From assembly GCA_963825315.1 (NCBI GenBank), contig CAWGST010000002.1:124001-188000 (forward strand): a DNA stretch of 64,000 nt, in the 5' to 3' direction. Below the pieces are notes generated by a model. That model saw only the letters and a list, made by a program, of their open reading frames with translations. It searched no databases and had not been told where the DNA came from. Shown here in pieces: positions 55,956 through 64,000 of the stretch; positions within the stretch are counted from its first letter, which is position 1, and every line of letters begins with the position of its first letter. Position numbers and translations under genes: made by a program. The DNA is from DASRLE01 sp963825315 (GTDB lineage: Bacteria; Verrucomicrobiota; Verrucomicrobiia; Limisphaerales; Palsa-1400).

Positions 55956-57047
55956 TCAAGATAAATGAGGGTATAGAATCTGGCCGGCGAGCCGCAGCAG
56001 CGGCAACGGAAGCCGCGCGAAGATCTGATTGAACCAGCCTTCCGCGCGATCAACGTCGCTGACAAATCTTTCTGATGCAAAATCATACCTGCAATATCGC
56101 ACAGTTTCTTCCAACGCGCCAAGTGATAGCTTGAAGCGCCGCAGGCCTTCGTTGGCCAAAGAGGTCCGGCCCAAGTGCAGTGCCGAATCTCCCCGCATGG
56201 CGCAGTGTCGCATGGCTGCCCACATCATCAAATGATTTGGCCGCAATTGCTGAAATGCGTAATCAGAAGCGCCAAATTTATAGAGTGTCTGCCGGCCATG
56301 ACAAAAAAAAACCGCTGCCGCCAGCGGCTGGTCCTTCAACCGCGCAGTTGCAACGAATCCCTGACCCGCGTCAAGGACATGGCGCTGAATGTTCTCGAAA
56401 AATCGGAACGGTTGCGGCGGCAGCCCGTGACGGCGGCGCGTCCGACAATGCAGCGCGTAAAAAGTCTGTATCGCCTCCGAACTACTGCTGAAATCGACCT
56501 GCAAGCCCGCCGCCTCGGCTTTGCGAATGCCCCGCCTGACGGCGCTGTCGAGACCTTTGAAAAGGTCATCGACTCCGGCGGCAAGATCGATTACATGGCC
56601 ATGGAAAGCCAGCGAGGGTGAAGCGCCAAACCAGCCATCACTGGCGCTTCTGCACTCAAGATACTTCCAGCGTCGTTGCCGGCCCGAGTCCATGGCCGTC
56701 TCATAGAGCGCCCGACCGTCCTGGTCCCTGGCTTTAAGCGCCGGACAAAAATCTGTGAATGGAAGCGAAACACCGCGGCGTCCCGTCCACCGGCTGGAGA
56801 CTTCCATGACGGGAAGCAACCCGGCGAGTTGTTGGCCGTCGAAACGGCAAATATAGACGGGGGTATGTCCGTAAGTTTGCCGGAGCACCCGCGCCCAGCC
56901 GGTTCCATGGAAAATGGAAGCCTGCGGGTGGGCGGCCAATAGCGAATCCCATCCCGGATACTCCAAGGGATCAACCACGACGGGCGCCTCAGGCAGGGAC
57001 TGGTCGGATGATCGCTTGATTTCTTCATGTTCGGTCGGGGGCATCAT
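55956..57047 (-). CDS. FemAB-family protein, exosortase-system type
   Basis: 363 residues from ATG 57047, overlapping the aminotransferase stop (ATGA). It has HPQASIFHGTGWARVLRQTYGH-type start (residues about 40-60), SLPFTDFCPALK, LDSAVRRGIRKAEAAGLQV, PFRFFENIQRHVL and LYKFGASDYAFQQLRPNHLM, matching the GNAT_FemAB proteins linked to PEP-CTERM/exosortase loci. It may transfer an acyl or aminoacyl group from a carrier or tRNA to the polymer. No signal peptide. Confidence 0.85.
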   Translation of the reverse strand: MMPPTEHEEIKRSSDQSLPEAPVVVDPLEYPGWDSLLAAHPQASIFHGTGWARVLRQTYGHTPVYICRFDGQQLAGLLPVMEVSSRWTGRRGVSLPFTDFCPALKARDQDGRALYETAMDSGRQRRWKYLECRSASDGWFGASPSLAFHGHVIDLAAGVDDLFKGLDSAVRRGIRKAEAAGLQVDFSSSSEAIQTFYALHCRTRRRHGLPPQPFRFFENIQRHVLDAGQGFVATARLKDQPLAAAVFFCHGRQTLYKFGASDYAFQQLRPNHLMMWAAMRHCAMRGDSALHLGRTSLANEGLRRFKLSLGALEETVRYCRYDFASERFVSDVDRAEGWFNQIFARLPLPLLRLAGQILYPHLS

Positions 57048-58177
57048 TTTAGACAGTTGCTGACGGGCCTTCTGCTGCTGATGCACAATTTTAACTCATC
57101 AGCAACGGCGTGGATTTGCGCATTGGTCAACTCCGGGAACATGGGCAGCGACAGAAACTCCTCCGCGCATGTTTCGGCGACCGGGAAGCAGCCCTTTTCG
57201 CAGCCCAGGAAACGATAGGCCTCCTGCAAATGCACGGGAATCGGATAATGAATGGCACAGGCTATGCCCTTGTCGGCCATGGCCTGGAGAACTTGATTGC
57301 GATTCTGGACGCGAACCGCGTAAACGTGATAGACATGGCGTCCATGGCACGCCTCGAAAGGGGTGATGATTTCCTGGGTGTCGCCGAGGAGCTGATCGTA
57401 AAGCAGGGCGTGAGAGTGGCGCTTGACGTTGCCGACATCCAAGTGCTTGAGCTTGACACTGAGAACGGCGCCTTGAATGCCATCCATCCTGGCGTTCCAG
57501 CCGATTTTGGAATGATAGTATTTACGGTGTTGGCCGTGATCGCGCAAAATCCGAATTTTTTCGGCCAATCCCTGATCGCCGGTCACGACGGCGCCCGCTT
57601 CGCCCAACGCGCCAAGGTTCTTGCCGGGATAAAAGCTGAAACAACCGGCCACCCCCATGCTGCCGGCTTTGCGCCCCTTGTAGAGCGCACCGTGCGCCTG
57701 GCAGGCGTCTTCAACGACGGGGATGCCGCGCCGGGCCGCAATTTCAAGAATCGGATCCATGTCGGCGCACTGGCCGAAGAGATGAACAGGAATGATGGCT
57801 TTGGTTCTGGGGGTGATGGCGGCTTCGAGCAAGTTCGGATCGAGAGTGTAAGTGCGCTCGTCAACATCCACGAACTTTGGCCGTGCCGGGCAGTAACTGA
57901 TGGCCTCCGCAGTGGCCATGAAAGTGTTGGGCGCCGTGATGACTTCATCGCCTGGGCCGACGCCAAGGGCCAGCAAACTGAGCCAAAGAGCATCGGTGCC
58001 GTTGCCGACGCCAATGGCAAAGGCCGAACTGCAGTATTGGGCGAATTCACGCTCGAAAGCAGCGACAAAAGGGCCGCCGGCAAACGCATTGCTGTCAATG
58101 ACGTCGCGGATGGCGGCGTCAAGTTGTTCGCGCATGGGTTGGTGATGGGCGCTGAGATCCAGAAAGGGAACCTTCAT
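57044..58177 (-). CDS. wbpE: UDP-2-acetamido-2-deoxy-3-keto-glucuronate aminotransferase (WbpE-like, DegT family)
   Basis: 377 residues from ATG 58177 (MKVPFLDLSAHHQPM); a 69-residue upstream extension in the same frame is out-of-frame wbpD sequence. It has GVGNGTDALWLSLLALGVG, TAPNTFMATAEAI, VVEDACQAHGA and the PLP-lysine block CFSFYPGKNLGALGEAGA. The neighbours wbpD and wbpB identify it as the 3-aminotransferase that uses glutamate as donor. Confidence 0.92.
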   Translation of the reverse strand: MKVPFLDLSAHHQPMREQLDAAIRDVIDSNAFAGGPFVAAFEREFAQYCSSAFAIGVGNGTDALWLSLLALGVGPGDEVITAPNTFMATAEAISYCPARPKFVDVDERTYTLDPNLLEAAITPRTKAIIPVHLFGQCADMDPILEIAARRGIPVVEDACQAHGALYKGRKAGSMGVAGCFSFYPGKNLGALGEAGAVVTGDQGLAEKIRILRDHGQHRKYYHSKIGWNARMDGIQGAVLSVKLKHLDVGNVKRHSHALLYDQLLGDTQEIITPFEACHGRHVYHVYAVRVQNRNQVLQAMADKGIACAIHYPIPVHLQEAYRFLGCEKGCFPVAETCAEEFLSLPMFPELTNAQIHAVADELKLCISSRRPVSNCLK

Positions 58178-58188
58178 AAACAGTTTGC

Positions 58189-58686
58189 TTATCGGGCAGG
58201 CGGCCTGGCCGTTTTGATAACACGAGCGGGATTTCCCGCGACGACCGCGCCGGCAGGAACATCGCGGGTCACGACGCTGCCTGCGCCAACCATGGCTCCC
58301 GGCCCGATGGTGATGCCACATAAAAGCGTCGCTCCAGAACCGATGGACGCGCCCCGTTTGACATGAGTCGGAATGCATTTCCAATCGGCTTCAGTTTGCA
58401 GGGTTCCATCGCCATTGGTTGACCGGGGATAGAGGTCGTTGATAAAAGTGACATTATGGCCAACAAAGACATCGTCTTCCAAAACCACGCCTTCACAAAT
58501 GAAAGTGTGACTGGATATTTTGCAGCGGGAACCGATGCGGGCTCCTTTTTGAATCTCAACGAAGGTGCCGATCTTTACGTCGTCCCCGATTTCGCATCCG
58601 TAGAGGTTGGTGAAGGCGTAAATGCGGACGCCTTTGCCCATTTTAACATCGGGCGCTATTTGCTGGTAGGGGTGGGAATGAGACAT
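58189..58686 (-). CDS. wbpD: UDP-2-acetamido-3-amino-2,3-dideoxy-glucuronate N-acetyltransferase (WbpD-like)
   Basis: 165 residues. Left-handed beta-helix: hexapeptide turns VRIYAFTNLYGCEIGDD, VEIQKGARIGSRCKISSH, VLEDDVFVGHNVTFIND and LCGITIGPGAMVGAGSVVTR. It acetylates the 3-amino group with acetyl-CoA. Wedged between wbpB and wbpE, 11-18 bases from each. Confidence 0.92.
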   Translation of the reverse strand: MSHSHPYQQIAPDVKMGKGVRIYAFTNLYGCEIGDDVKIGTFVEIQKGARIGSRCKISSHTFICEGVVLEDDVFVGHNVTFINDLYPRSTNGDGTLQTEADWKCIPTHVKRGASIGSGATLLCGITIGPGAMVGAGSVVTRDVPAGAVVAGNPARVIKTARPPAR

Positions 58687-58704
58687 GATGCCCGGACAAC
58701 GCGC

Positions 58705-59847
58705 CTACAGAATAATGCGTGCGGCCTCGGGGCTGGTGGCCGGAACGGGCCACTTGGGGTCTTTTTGCTTGTTGTTCCTGCCCTGGGGCTGGGTCAGGCC
58801 ATTAGCGGGGATGAGTTGGGAGGATGTTGGGCGAGCCAGTTCGACGGGGCTGCCGCCGAGCTTCAATGATTCGGAGGAGGCCTCCAGAATCCTGACCAAT
58901 TCCAACCCTTTTTCTCCGCTGGTCAATGGCTCTTTGCCGTGGTGGATGCATTCCAGGAAATGCTGGCATTCGGTTTTGAGGGGTTCTTCCTGTTTGAGGT
59001 AGGGGGCGTAGGTGTCACCGTAGTGATATGCGTAGTGAAATTCGGCAAACGTGTCGTAGTGCGGCGGCCGCTCCACGCGCGCGTCAAAAATCCTGATCTT
59101 TTCCTGCTGGGCAACATCGTCATAAACGATCATGCGTTTGCTGCCAACAATGGTCATTTCACGCACTTTGCGGGGGTCCAGCCAACTGCTGTGAATGATG
59201 GCGGAGCGGTCCTTGCGAAAACTCAGACTCATGGAAGTCACGTCTTCGATCCCCGGAGTGACGTGGGCGCTGCCGCGGCAGTTGACGCCGTAAGGCTGCT
59301 CTTCAAGCAAATGCAAAATGATGGAGATGTCGTGCGGGGCCAAATCCCAGGCAACGTTGATGTCCTTTTGGAACAGGCCGAGGTTGAGGCGGCGGGCGCA
59401 GATATAACGAATCTCGCCCAGATCGCCGCGGTCGACAATCTCCTTGATCTTCCGCACTGCGGGTGAATAGAGGAAAGTATGTCCAATCATGAGAACAACA
59501 CCCTGCTTGCGGGCAATTTCAACCAATTCGGCGCACTGCGCGGAAGAGGCGGCCATGGGCTTTTCAATGAGGGTATGTTTCCCCGCCAGCAAACTGGCCT
59601 TGGCCATGGCGTAATGCAGCTTGACCGAGGTGGCAATAACAACGGCCTCGACGCCGACGCCGTTGAGCATGTGGTCATAATCTCTTTCGCCCCTGACTTC
59701 GGGATACAAGGCGGAGAGGTGCTTGAGGCGCTCTTGACTCAAGTCGCACATCATCTCCAGGCTGCATTCCGGCAAAGATCGGAAATTGCGCACAAGATTT
59801 GGACCCCAATAACCACAGCCAACTACTCCAACTTTGATTCGTTTCAT
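58705..59847 (-). CDS. wbpB: UDP-N-acetyl-glucosaminuronate 3-dehydrogenase (WbpB-like, Gfo/Idh/MocA family)
   Basis: 380 residues. It has VGVVGCGYWGPNLVRNF (Rossmann), HTLIEKPMAAS with the EKP motif, MIGHTFLYSPAVRKIKE and NVAWDLAPHDISI. WbpB oxidises C3 of UDP-GlcNAcA with 2-oxoglutarate-linked NAD recycling. It forms with wbpD and wbpE a complete 3-amino-uronate set, with the C6 dehydrogenase at 9944. The last 60 residues are poorly conserved. Confidence 0.9.
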   Translation of the reverse strand: MKRIKVGVVGCGYWGPNLVRNFRSLPECSLEMMCDLSQERLKHLSALYPEVRGERDYDHMLNGVGVEAVVIATSVKLHYAMAKASLLAGKHTLIEKPMAASSAQCAELVEIARKQGVVLMIGHTFLYSPAVRKIKEIVDRGDLGEIRYICARRLNLGLFQKDINVAWDLAPHDISIILHLLEEQPYGVNCRGSAHVTPGIEDVTSMSLSFRKDRSAIIHSSWLDPRKVREMTIVGSKRMIVYDDVAQQEKIRIFDARVERPPHYDTFAEFHYAYHYGDTYAPYLKQEEPLKTECQHFLECIHHGKEPLTSGEKGLELVRILEASSESLKLGGSPVELARPTSSQLIPANGLTQPQGRNNKQKDPKWPVPATSPEAARIIL

Positions 59848-59924
59848 ATTTTCTCCAATTTGTGAATTCTTGAGCTATTTAGCAGCAAGCAGGAACCATG
59901 CCGATGCGTCTGCCCCGGCCGTTT

Positions 59925-60716
59925 TCATGGGGAAATCTTCGATCGCTTCTCAGGAACAATGGAGGCCGTTTTGGCGCGTCCTGTTTTCATTTCCCATACC
60001 AAAACCAAAATGGCCGGAAGGGTCAGGGCAATAATTTTGAGATCGAGCCAGAGCGATTTATTCTCCACATAGTACAGATCCAAATTCATCTGTTCCTCAA
60101 AGGTCGTTTTGTTCTTGCCGCTGACTTGCCACAAACCCGTCAGGCCCGGAGGAACTTCGCAGCGCCGTTTGTGGCGCGGGAGGAACAACTCAAATTCATA
60201 CGGCGTGCAGGGCCGGGGGCCAACCAAACTCATTTCACCGCGCAAAATGTTGATCAGTTGCGGCAGTTCGTCCACGCCAAGAGACCTGAGAATCAGACCG
60301 CCGAAAATAACCCGGTCATCACCGCCGTAATCCAGTTTCTTGGTGGGTCGGTTGGAGGTTATCAGGTGCCTGAGATGGGCCTGATGAACGGTGGTGTCCG
60401 CATTGATCTTCATCGTGCGGAACTTTAAACACATGAAGCCTTTCCCGAAGATCCCAATGCGCTGCTGACGGAAAAAGGCGGGGCCGGGAGAAACCAATTT
60501 GATAAATACGGCGATGAACAAACCCAAGGGCACGAGCACGGGAAGGGCCAGCACGACGCAGGTGACATCAAGGATTCGTTTCCACAATGGGAGTGGGTTC
60601 TGGATGGCAACGGGCAACGAGCCTTGCCGGTCTTCGGGCATGGAATAATCAATGCCGATTGAAGATGCCTCGTCTGGCTTTAGCATTTTAATCCAAAGTT
60701 GAGGCCGAATGCCCAC
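59925..60716 (-). CDS. Undecaprenyl-phosphate sugar-1-phosphate transferase (bacterial sugar transferase)
   Basis: 263 residues; MLKPDE at 60686 is an alternative start. The single-helix type starts LWKRILDVTCVVLALPVLVP, followed by FFRQQRIGIFGKGFMCLKFR, LRSLGVDELPQLINILRGEM, LVGPRPCTPYE and PGLTGLWQVSGKN. It starts the repeat unit on undecaprenyl phosphate at the inner membrane. A final hydrophobic stretch (LDLKIIALTLPAILVLV) is normal. First biosynthetic gene after the NusG-like regulator. Confidence 0.95.
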   Translation of the reverse strand: MGIRPQLWIKMLKPDEASSIGIDYSMPEDRQGSLPVAIQNPLPLWKRILDVTCVVLALPVLVPLGLFIAVFIKLVSPGPAFFRQQRIGIFGKGFMCLKFRTMKINADTTVHQAHLRHLITSNRPTKKLDYGGDDRVIFGGLILRSLGVDELPQLINILRGEMSLVGPRPCTPYEFELFLPRHKRRCEVPPGLTGLWQVSGKNKTTFEEQMNLDLYYVENKSLWLDLKIIALTLPAILVLVWEMKTGRAKTASIVPEKRSKISP

Positions 60717-60921
60717 AACTGGCCCGGCCGCGTTCGCTCAATTTTTGCGTGTATCAGACTAAAGACTAAACTAAACTGCCCCGGCATTTTCCCTCAATTA
60801 TACGTTGAACCGCCGCCGAATTTCGGCGCAATGCTCCGCACTTGATGGCGGAGGTCATTTCACCATCTCTTTTCGCTGAATTCCCTTTTTTCCCATATAA
60901 TTGCCATCCTGATGAGACAGG

Positions 60922-61500
60922 TTAACTCGCAGCGGCAACATCCGCCGCATCGGTCGTTGCCAGCAACGGCAGGAGGTCCGCCACCCGCCGGTTCTCAAGC
61001 TTCAACGATTTTCGATCTACTTCTGTCAAAGTTACTCGACCCAGAAAATCAAGCAGAATCTGTACCCTTTGCCCCGCTGATAATGCCCGAACCACCATCC
61101 CGGAAAATCCAAAAAAAGCTCCCTCGACAATCGTCACTTCGGCCCCGGGAACGACGCCGTCTTGAACGATCATCGGTTGTTCAGATTCAAAGCATTGTCT
61201 CAATTCCTCAATCGCGCTGTCCGGCACCGCCGGAATCTTCCGCCCGAAATGCACCAGGCTGCTGATGCCCGTGACGTGGCGGATTTCATCCACCCGATTC
61301 TCAAGAATGCAACGAATAAAAATGTAACAAGGGAAAAGCGGCTCCACCACCCGCATGACGCCCCGCCGCGTCGCCCTCTCCATCCGCAAACGGGGATGGA
61401 AAACTTCCAAACCCAAATTCTTGCTGACGTTGGCCGCCGCAATGTGTTCGTGCTTCGGCTTGGTTCTGGCGCAATACCATGCTGGATTTGAAATTTGCAT
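60922..61500 (-). CDS. NusG/RfaH-like (UpxY type) transcription antiterminator
   Basis: 192 residues from ATG 61500. The NGN domain starts ISNPAWYCARTKPKHEHIA, continues GLEVFHPRLRMERATRRGVM and EPLFPCYIFIRC. A C-terminal KOW-like domain reads VPGAEVTIVEGAFFGFSGMV and VQILLDFLGRVTLTEV. Such proteins load on RNA polymerase and let it read through long polysaccharide operons. It is the first gene after the promoter at 61837-61864. The main NusG would be elsewhere. Confidence 0.9.
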   Translation of the reverse strand: MQISNPAWYCARTKPKHEHIAAANVSKNLGLEVFHPRLRMERATRRGVMRVVEPLFPCYIFIRCILENRVDEIRHVTGISSLVHFGRKIPAVPDSAIEELRQCFESEQPMIVQDGVVPGAEVTIVEGAFFGFSGMVVRALSAGQRVQILLDFLGRVTLTEVDRKSLKLENRRVADLLPLLATTDAADVAAAS

Positions 61501-61836
61501 CGGCTCAAAAGGCCAAATCACTTTAAGCCCGCATCAACTGGGTTGGGGCTGCGTCTTTTATCCTTCACCGAACCGCACCCCGTCCGGGCGTGCTGACGGT
61601 TGTGGCAATCCTGCCGTAATACATGGCAATCCGACCATAAAGCATGGCTAATGACTACAGGATATGACGCGCGTCGTCAAGCGTTTTTTTCATTGTTTTC
61701 GCATTGTTTCGCAAATGGCACATTCGGTTTTTGCACACTTGCCGGCGCCACCCATGTATTCCGTCGAAAGCTGTGTTTACTGCGGAAGGTTGCCGCCCTT
61801 CCGCGCCATTCTGCCTTTCATTTGCAATATAGCCCA
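61501..61836 (-). promoter_or_regulatory. Long untranslated leader of the polysaccharide operon
   Basis: About 330 bases between the putative transcription start and nusG. No ORF is supported. A palindromic GACGCGCGTC lies at about 61665-61674. I found no GGCGGTAG-like ops element by eye. The length is suited to an antitermination or other RNA control element, but none is proven. Confidence 0.4.
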
Positions 61837-61864
61837 ATAATACCGATAATCCATATTATGTCAA
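61837..61864 (-). promoter_or_regulatory. Sigma70-type promoter of the polysaccharide operon
   Basis: The minus strand has TTGACA (61859-61864), a 16-base spacer and TATTAT (61837-61842). The -35 box is perfect and the -10 differs from TATAAT at one position. The surrounding sequence is AT-rich. It points into the nusG-like gene and lies downstream of gnd. Confidence 0.7.
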
Positions 61865-61953
61865 TGGATTTAATTATCTTTTTCCACCGCACGAGTCACG
61901 GTGGATGAACTGAGGTTAAGAACGCTCCGGCAACCAGGCCGGGGTCAGTTCGT

Positions 61954-62979
61954 TCAACTCTTCTTTTCCAGGTGCCCGCCGAAGCCAAAACGCATGGCCG
62001 ATAGCAGCTTGTCCTGGAAATCCGCGTTGCCGCGCGACATGAACCGTTCGTAGAGCGCCGTGGTCAACACCGGCACCGGCACGCCTTCGTCAACGGCGGC
62101 CTTGATCGTCCAACGGCCTTCGCCCGAGTCCGAGACACGGCCGGCAAATTGCGCGAGTTTCGGGTCCCTGGCCAGCGCGTCCGCTGTCAAGTCCAGCAAC
62201 CACGAGGCGATCACGCTGCCGCGCCGCCATACCTCGGCGATGTCGCCCAGATTGAGCTCGTATTGGTAATGCCCCGGTTCGCGCAACGGCGTCGTTTCCG
62301 CGTCAGCTTCACCTTGTGTTTTTCCGATATTGGCGTCGCGCAGAACGGCCAATCCCTCGGCGTAGGCGGCCATCATTCCGTATTCAATGCCGTTGTGGAC
62401 CATCTTGACGAAATGCCCCGCGCCATTCGGCCCGCAATACAGATAACCTTGCTCGGCAGTGCCGCCGGGCTTTTCGCGTCCGGGCGTGCGCGCGATTTTC
62501 CCGATGCCCGGCGCCAGCGTGGCGAAAATGGGATCAAGGCGCTGAACCGCTGCCGGCTCCCCGCCAATCATCATGCAATAACCCCGCTCCAACCCCCACA
62601 CCCCGCCGCTTGTCCCGACATCGACATAATGAATTCCTTTCAGCAACAATTCCTGCGCGCGCCGGATGTCATCCACATAATAGGAATTGCCGCCGTCAAT
62701 GAGCGTGTCGCCCGCTTCCAGGGAAGGCAGGAGGTCAGCGATGGTCTTGTCCACGACCGCCGCCGGCACCATCAGCCAGACGGCGCGCGGCTTGGCGAGT
62801 TTCTTCACCAAGTCAGCGAGCGAGGCAGCGCCGATGGCCTTGTCCCTGGCCAAATCCTTCACTGCTTGGGGCGACCGGTCAAAGACCACGCACTTATGTC
62901 CATCCTTGATAAGCCGTCGCACCATGTTGGCGCCCATCCGGCCCAGGCCAATCATGCCGAGTTGCAGGGTTGATTTCAT
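61954..62979 (-). CDS. gnd: 6-phosphogluconate dehydrogenase, decarboxylating (short, YqeC type)
   Basis: 341 residues. It has LGMIGLGRMGANMVRRLI, LIDGGNSYYVDDIRRA, VDVGTSGGVWGLERGYCMMI and HFVKMVHNGIEYGMMAAYAE with the catalytic Lys and the HNGIEY pattern. The length matches the short, usually NAD-preferring group rather than the 470-residue form. It overlaps pgi (ATGA). It makes ribulose-5-phosphate and reducing power. Confidence 0.95.
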   Translation of the reverse strand: MKSTLQLGMIGLGRMGANMVRRLIKDGHKCVVFDRSPQAVKDLARDKAIGAASLADLVKKLAKPRAVWLMVPAAVVDKTIADLLPSLEAGDTLIDGGNSYYVDDIRRAQELLLKGIHYVDVGTSGGVWGLERGYCMMIGGEPAAVQRLDPIFATLAPGIGKIARTPGREKPGGTAEQGYLYCGPNGAGHFVKMVHNGIEYGMMAAYAEGLAVLRDANIGKTQGEADAETTPLREPGHYQYELNLGDIAEVWRRGSVIASWLLDLTADALARDPKLAQFAGRVSDSGEGRWTIKAAVDEGVPVPVLTTALYERFMSRGNADFQDKLLSAMRFGFGGHLEKKS

Positions 62980-64000
62980 GGCGTCTCCTTCATTTTTCGA
63001 TAGCGGCGAATCAGGTGGTTCGTTGAGCTGTCATGTTTGAGCTTGGGTGGAGTTTTGCTTTCCAGTTCCGGAATGATGCGCTGGGCGAGCACTTTGCCCA
63101 ACTCGACACCCCACTGGTCGAACGAATCAATACTCCAAATCACGCCCTGCGTGAACACGCTGTGCTCGTAAAGCGCGATGAGCTTGCCGAGCGTCTCCGG
63201 CGTCAGGCGCTCCGCGAGGATCATGTTCGATGGACGGTTGCCTTCAAAGACGCGGTGCGGCACAAGCCAGTCCGGCGTGCCCTCGGCTTTGACTTCATCG
63301 GCCGTCTTGCCAAAAGCCAGCGCCTCGGCCTGGGCAAAGACGTTGGCCAGGAGAATGTCATGGTGGCGTCCCAACGGCGTGAGCGCGTGGGCAAACGCCA
63401 GAAAGTCGCACGGGACAAGCCGGGTGCCCTGATGAATCAATTGATAGAAAGAATGCTGGCCGTTGGTGCCGGGTTCGCCCCAGCAGATGGGGCCGGTCTG
63501 ATAATCCACCTTCTTCCCATCGAGCGTGACGTGTTTGCCGTTGCTCTCCATCGTCAACTGTTGGAGGTACGCCGGGAAGCGTTTCAGGTACTGCTCGTAG
63601 GGCAAAACGGCCACCGTCTGCGCCCCCAAAAAGTCATTGTTCCAAACCGACAGCAAGCCCATCAGCGCCGGCAGGTTTTTCTCAAACGGCGCGGTGCGAA
63701 AATGCTCGTCCATTGCATGAAATCCACCCAGCATCGCGCGGAAGTTCTCCGGGCCAATGGCCAGCATCGTGGAAAGGCCGATGGCCGAATCCATCGAGTA
63801 ACGCCCGCCCACCCAGTCCCAGAATCCGAACATGTTGGCCGTGTCAATGCCGAACGCCGACACCTTCCCGGCATTGGTCGAAACAGCCACGAAATGCCTG
63901 GCCACAGCCTGCTCGTTTCCGCCCAATCCCTTGAGCAGCCAATCGCGCGCGCTTTCGGCATTGGTCATCGTCTCCAGCGTGGTGAAGGTTTTGGAAGAAA
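62976..64000 (-). CDS. pgi: Glucose-6-phosphate isomerase, 5' end outside window
   Basis: The C-terminal 341 residues are visible; the frame runs open to the window edge as SSKTFTTLETMTNAESARDW. It has GGRYSMDSAIGLSTM, GPICWGEPGTNGQHSFYQLI (the PGI signature 2 region, with catalytic Glu and His) and GVIWSIDSFDQWGVELGK. It interconverts glucose-6-P and fructose-6-P. The stop overlaps gnd. Confidence 0.96.
   Translation of the reverse strand, partial: SSKTFTTLETMTNAESARDWLLKGLGGNEQAVARHFVAVSTNAGKVSAFGIDTANMFGFWDWVGGRYSMDSAIGLSTMLAIGPENFRAMLGGFHAMDEHFRTAPFEKNLPALMGLLSVWNNDFLGAQTVAVLPYEQYLKRFPAYLQQLTMESNGKHVTLDGKKVDYQTGPICWGEPGTNGQHSFYQLIHQGTRLVPCDFLAFAHALTPLGRHHDILLANVFAQAEALAFGKTADEVKAEGTPDWLVPHRVFEGNRPSNMILAERLTPETLGKLIALYEHSVFTQGVIWSIDSFDQWGVELGKVLAQRIIPELESKTPPKLKHDSSTNHLIRRYRKMKETP

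Noticed and set aside
57110..58366. Plus-strand open frame of 418 codons
   Set aside because: Antisense shadow of the WbpE-like aminotransferase.
61501..61953. Classical ops/JUMPstart element before the NusG-like gene
   Set aside because: I looked for GGCGGTAG-like sequence on the minus strand and did not see it.
1..64000. CRISPR array, rRNA operon or prophage
   Set aside because: No regularly spaced repeats, rRNA stretches or phage structural genes were seen on either strand.

Overview
The window looks like a chromosomal piece of a Gram-negative bacterium, most likely a member of the Verrucomicrobiota. The evidence is a PEP-CTERM/VPDSG-like sorting signal (SPDGG, membrane helix, short basic tail), a three-residue (Cys, Arg, His) exosortase, an outer-membrane polysaccharide export lipoprotein, a fairly high GC content, and secreted parallel beta-helix and sedolisin proteins with Ig-like modules. 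The lineage is inference. Every gene I can support is on the minus strand, so transcription runs from high to low coordinates.

Reading in the direction of transcription, the window opens with pgi (partial) and gnd. A good sigma70-type promoter follows (61837-61864), then a leader of about 340 bases and a NusG/RfaH-like antiterminator. From there to about 20.5 kb lies one very large exopolysaccharide locus. It contains an initiating sugar-phosphate transferase, a wbpB-wbpD-wbpE set for a 2,3-diacetamido uronic acid, a FemAB-like protein, a Wzz/Wzc-like protein with a degenerate ATPase, an AlgD-like dehydrogenase, two GT4 and one GT2 glycosyltransferases, three deacetylase-fold proteins, an O-antigen polymerase, a methyltransferase, an asparagine-synthase-like amidotransferase, two paralogous secreted beta-helix proteins, a flippase, an adenylation enzyme/GNAT/ACP/acyltransferase module, an outer-membrane barrel, a second DegT aminotransferase, cysD-cysNC and a WbpP-like epimerase. 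A tRNA pair (one Leu-type with an 8-base anticodon loop, one Gly relic) sits inside this block.

From 20.2 to 14.1 kb an accessory insert interrupts the locus. It holds a DUF4258/DUF2283 toxin-antitoxin-like pair, a vsr-dcm-DUF4928 restriction-modification set, and a small two-helix membrane gene cut by an ISL3-family element with a perfect 8-bp target duplication. A MITE-like 120-bp palindromic element and another large hairpin follow. The polysaccharide locus then resumes with rfbA, an unusual rmlD relative resembling the bifunctional epimerase/reductase of plants, rfbB, a WbpA-like dehydrogenase, the exosortase, a PrsT-like TPR lipoprotein and the Wza-like export protein. At the low end are a PEP-CTERM-type protein behind a sigma54-like promoter and a large secreted S53 peptidase that runs off the window.

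Together the genes describe Wzx/Wzy-type synthesis and export of a surface polysaccharide rich in rhamnose, acidic and N-acylated amino sugars, possibly sulfated and amino-acylated, coupled to exosortase-mediated anchoring of PEP-CTERM proteins. Six otherwise conserved genes and the IS transposase carry single-base frameshifts. Many lie at short homopolymers, which points to base-call indels rather than mass gene decay, so frameshifted genes are annotated across the break.
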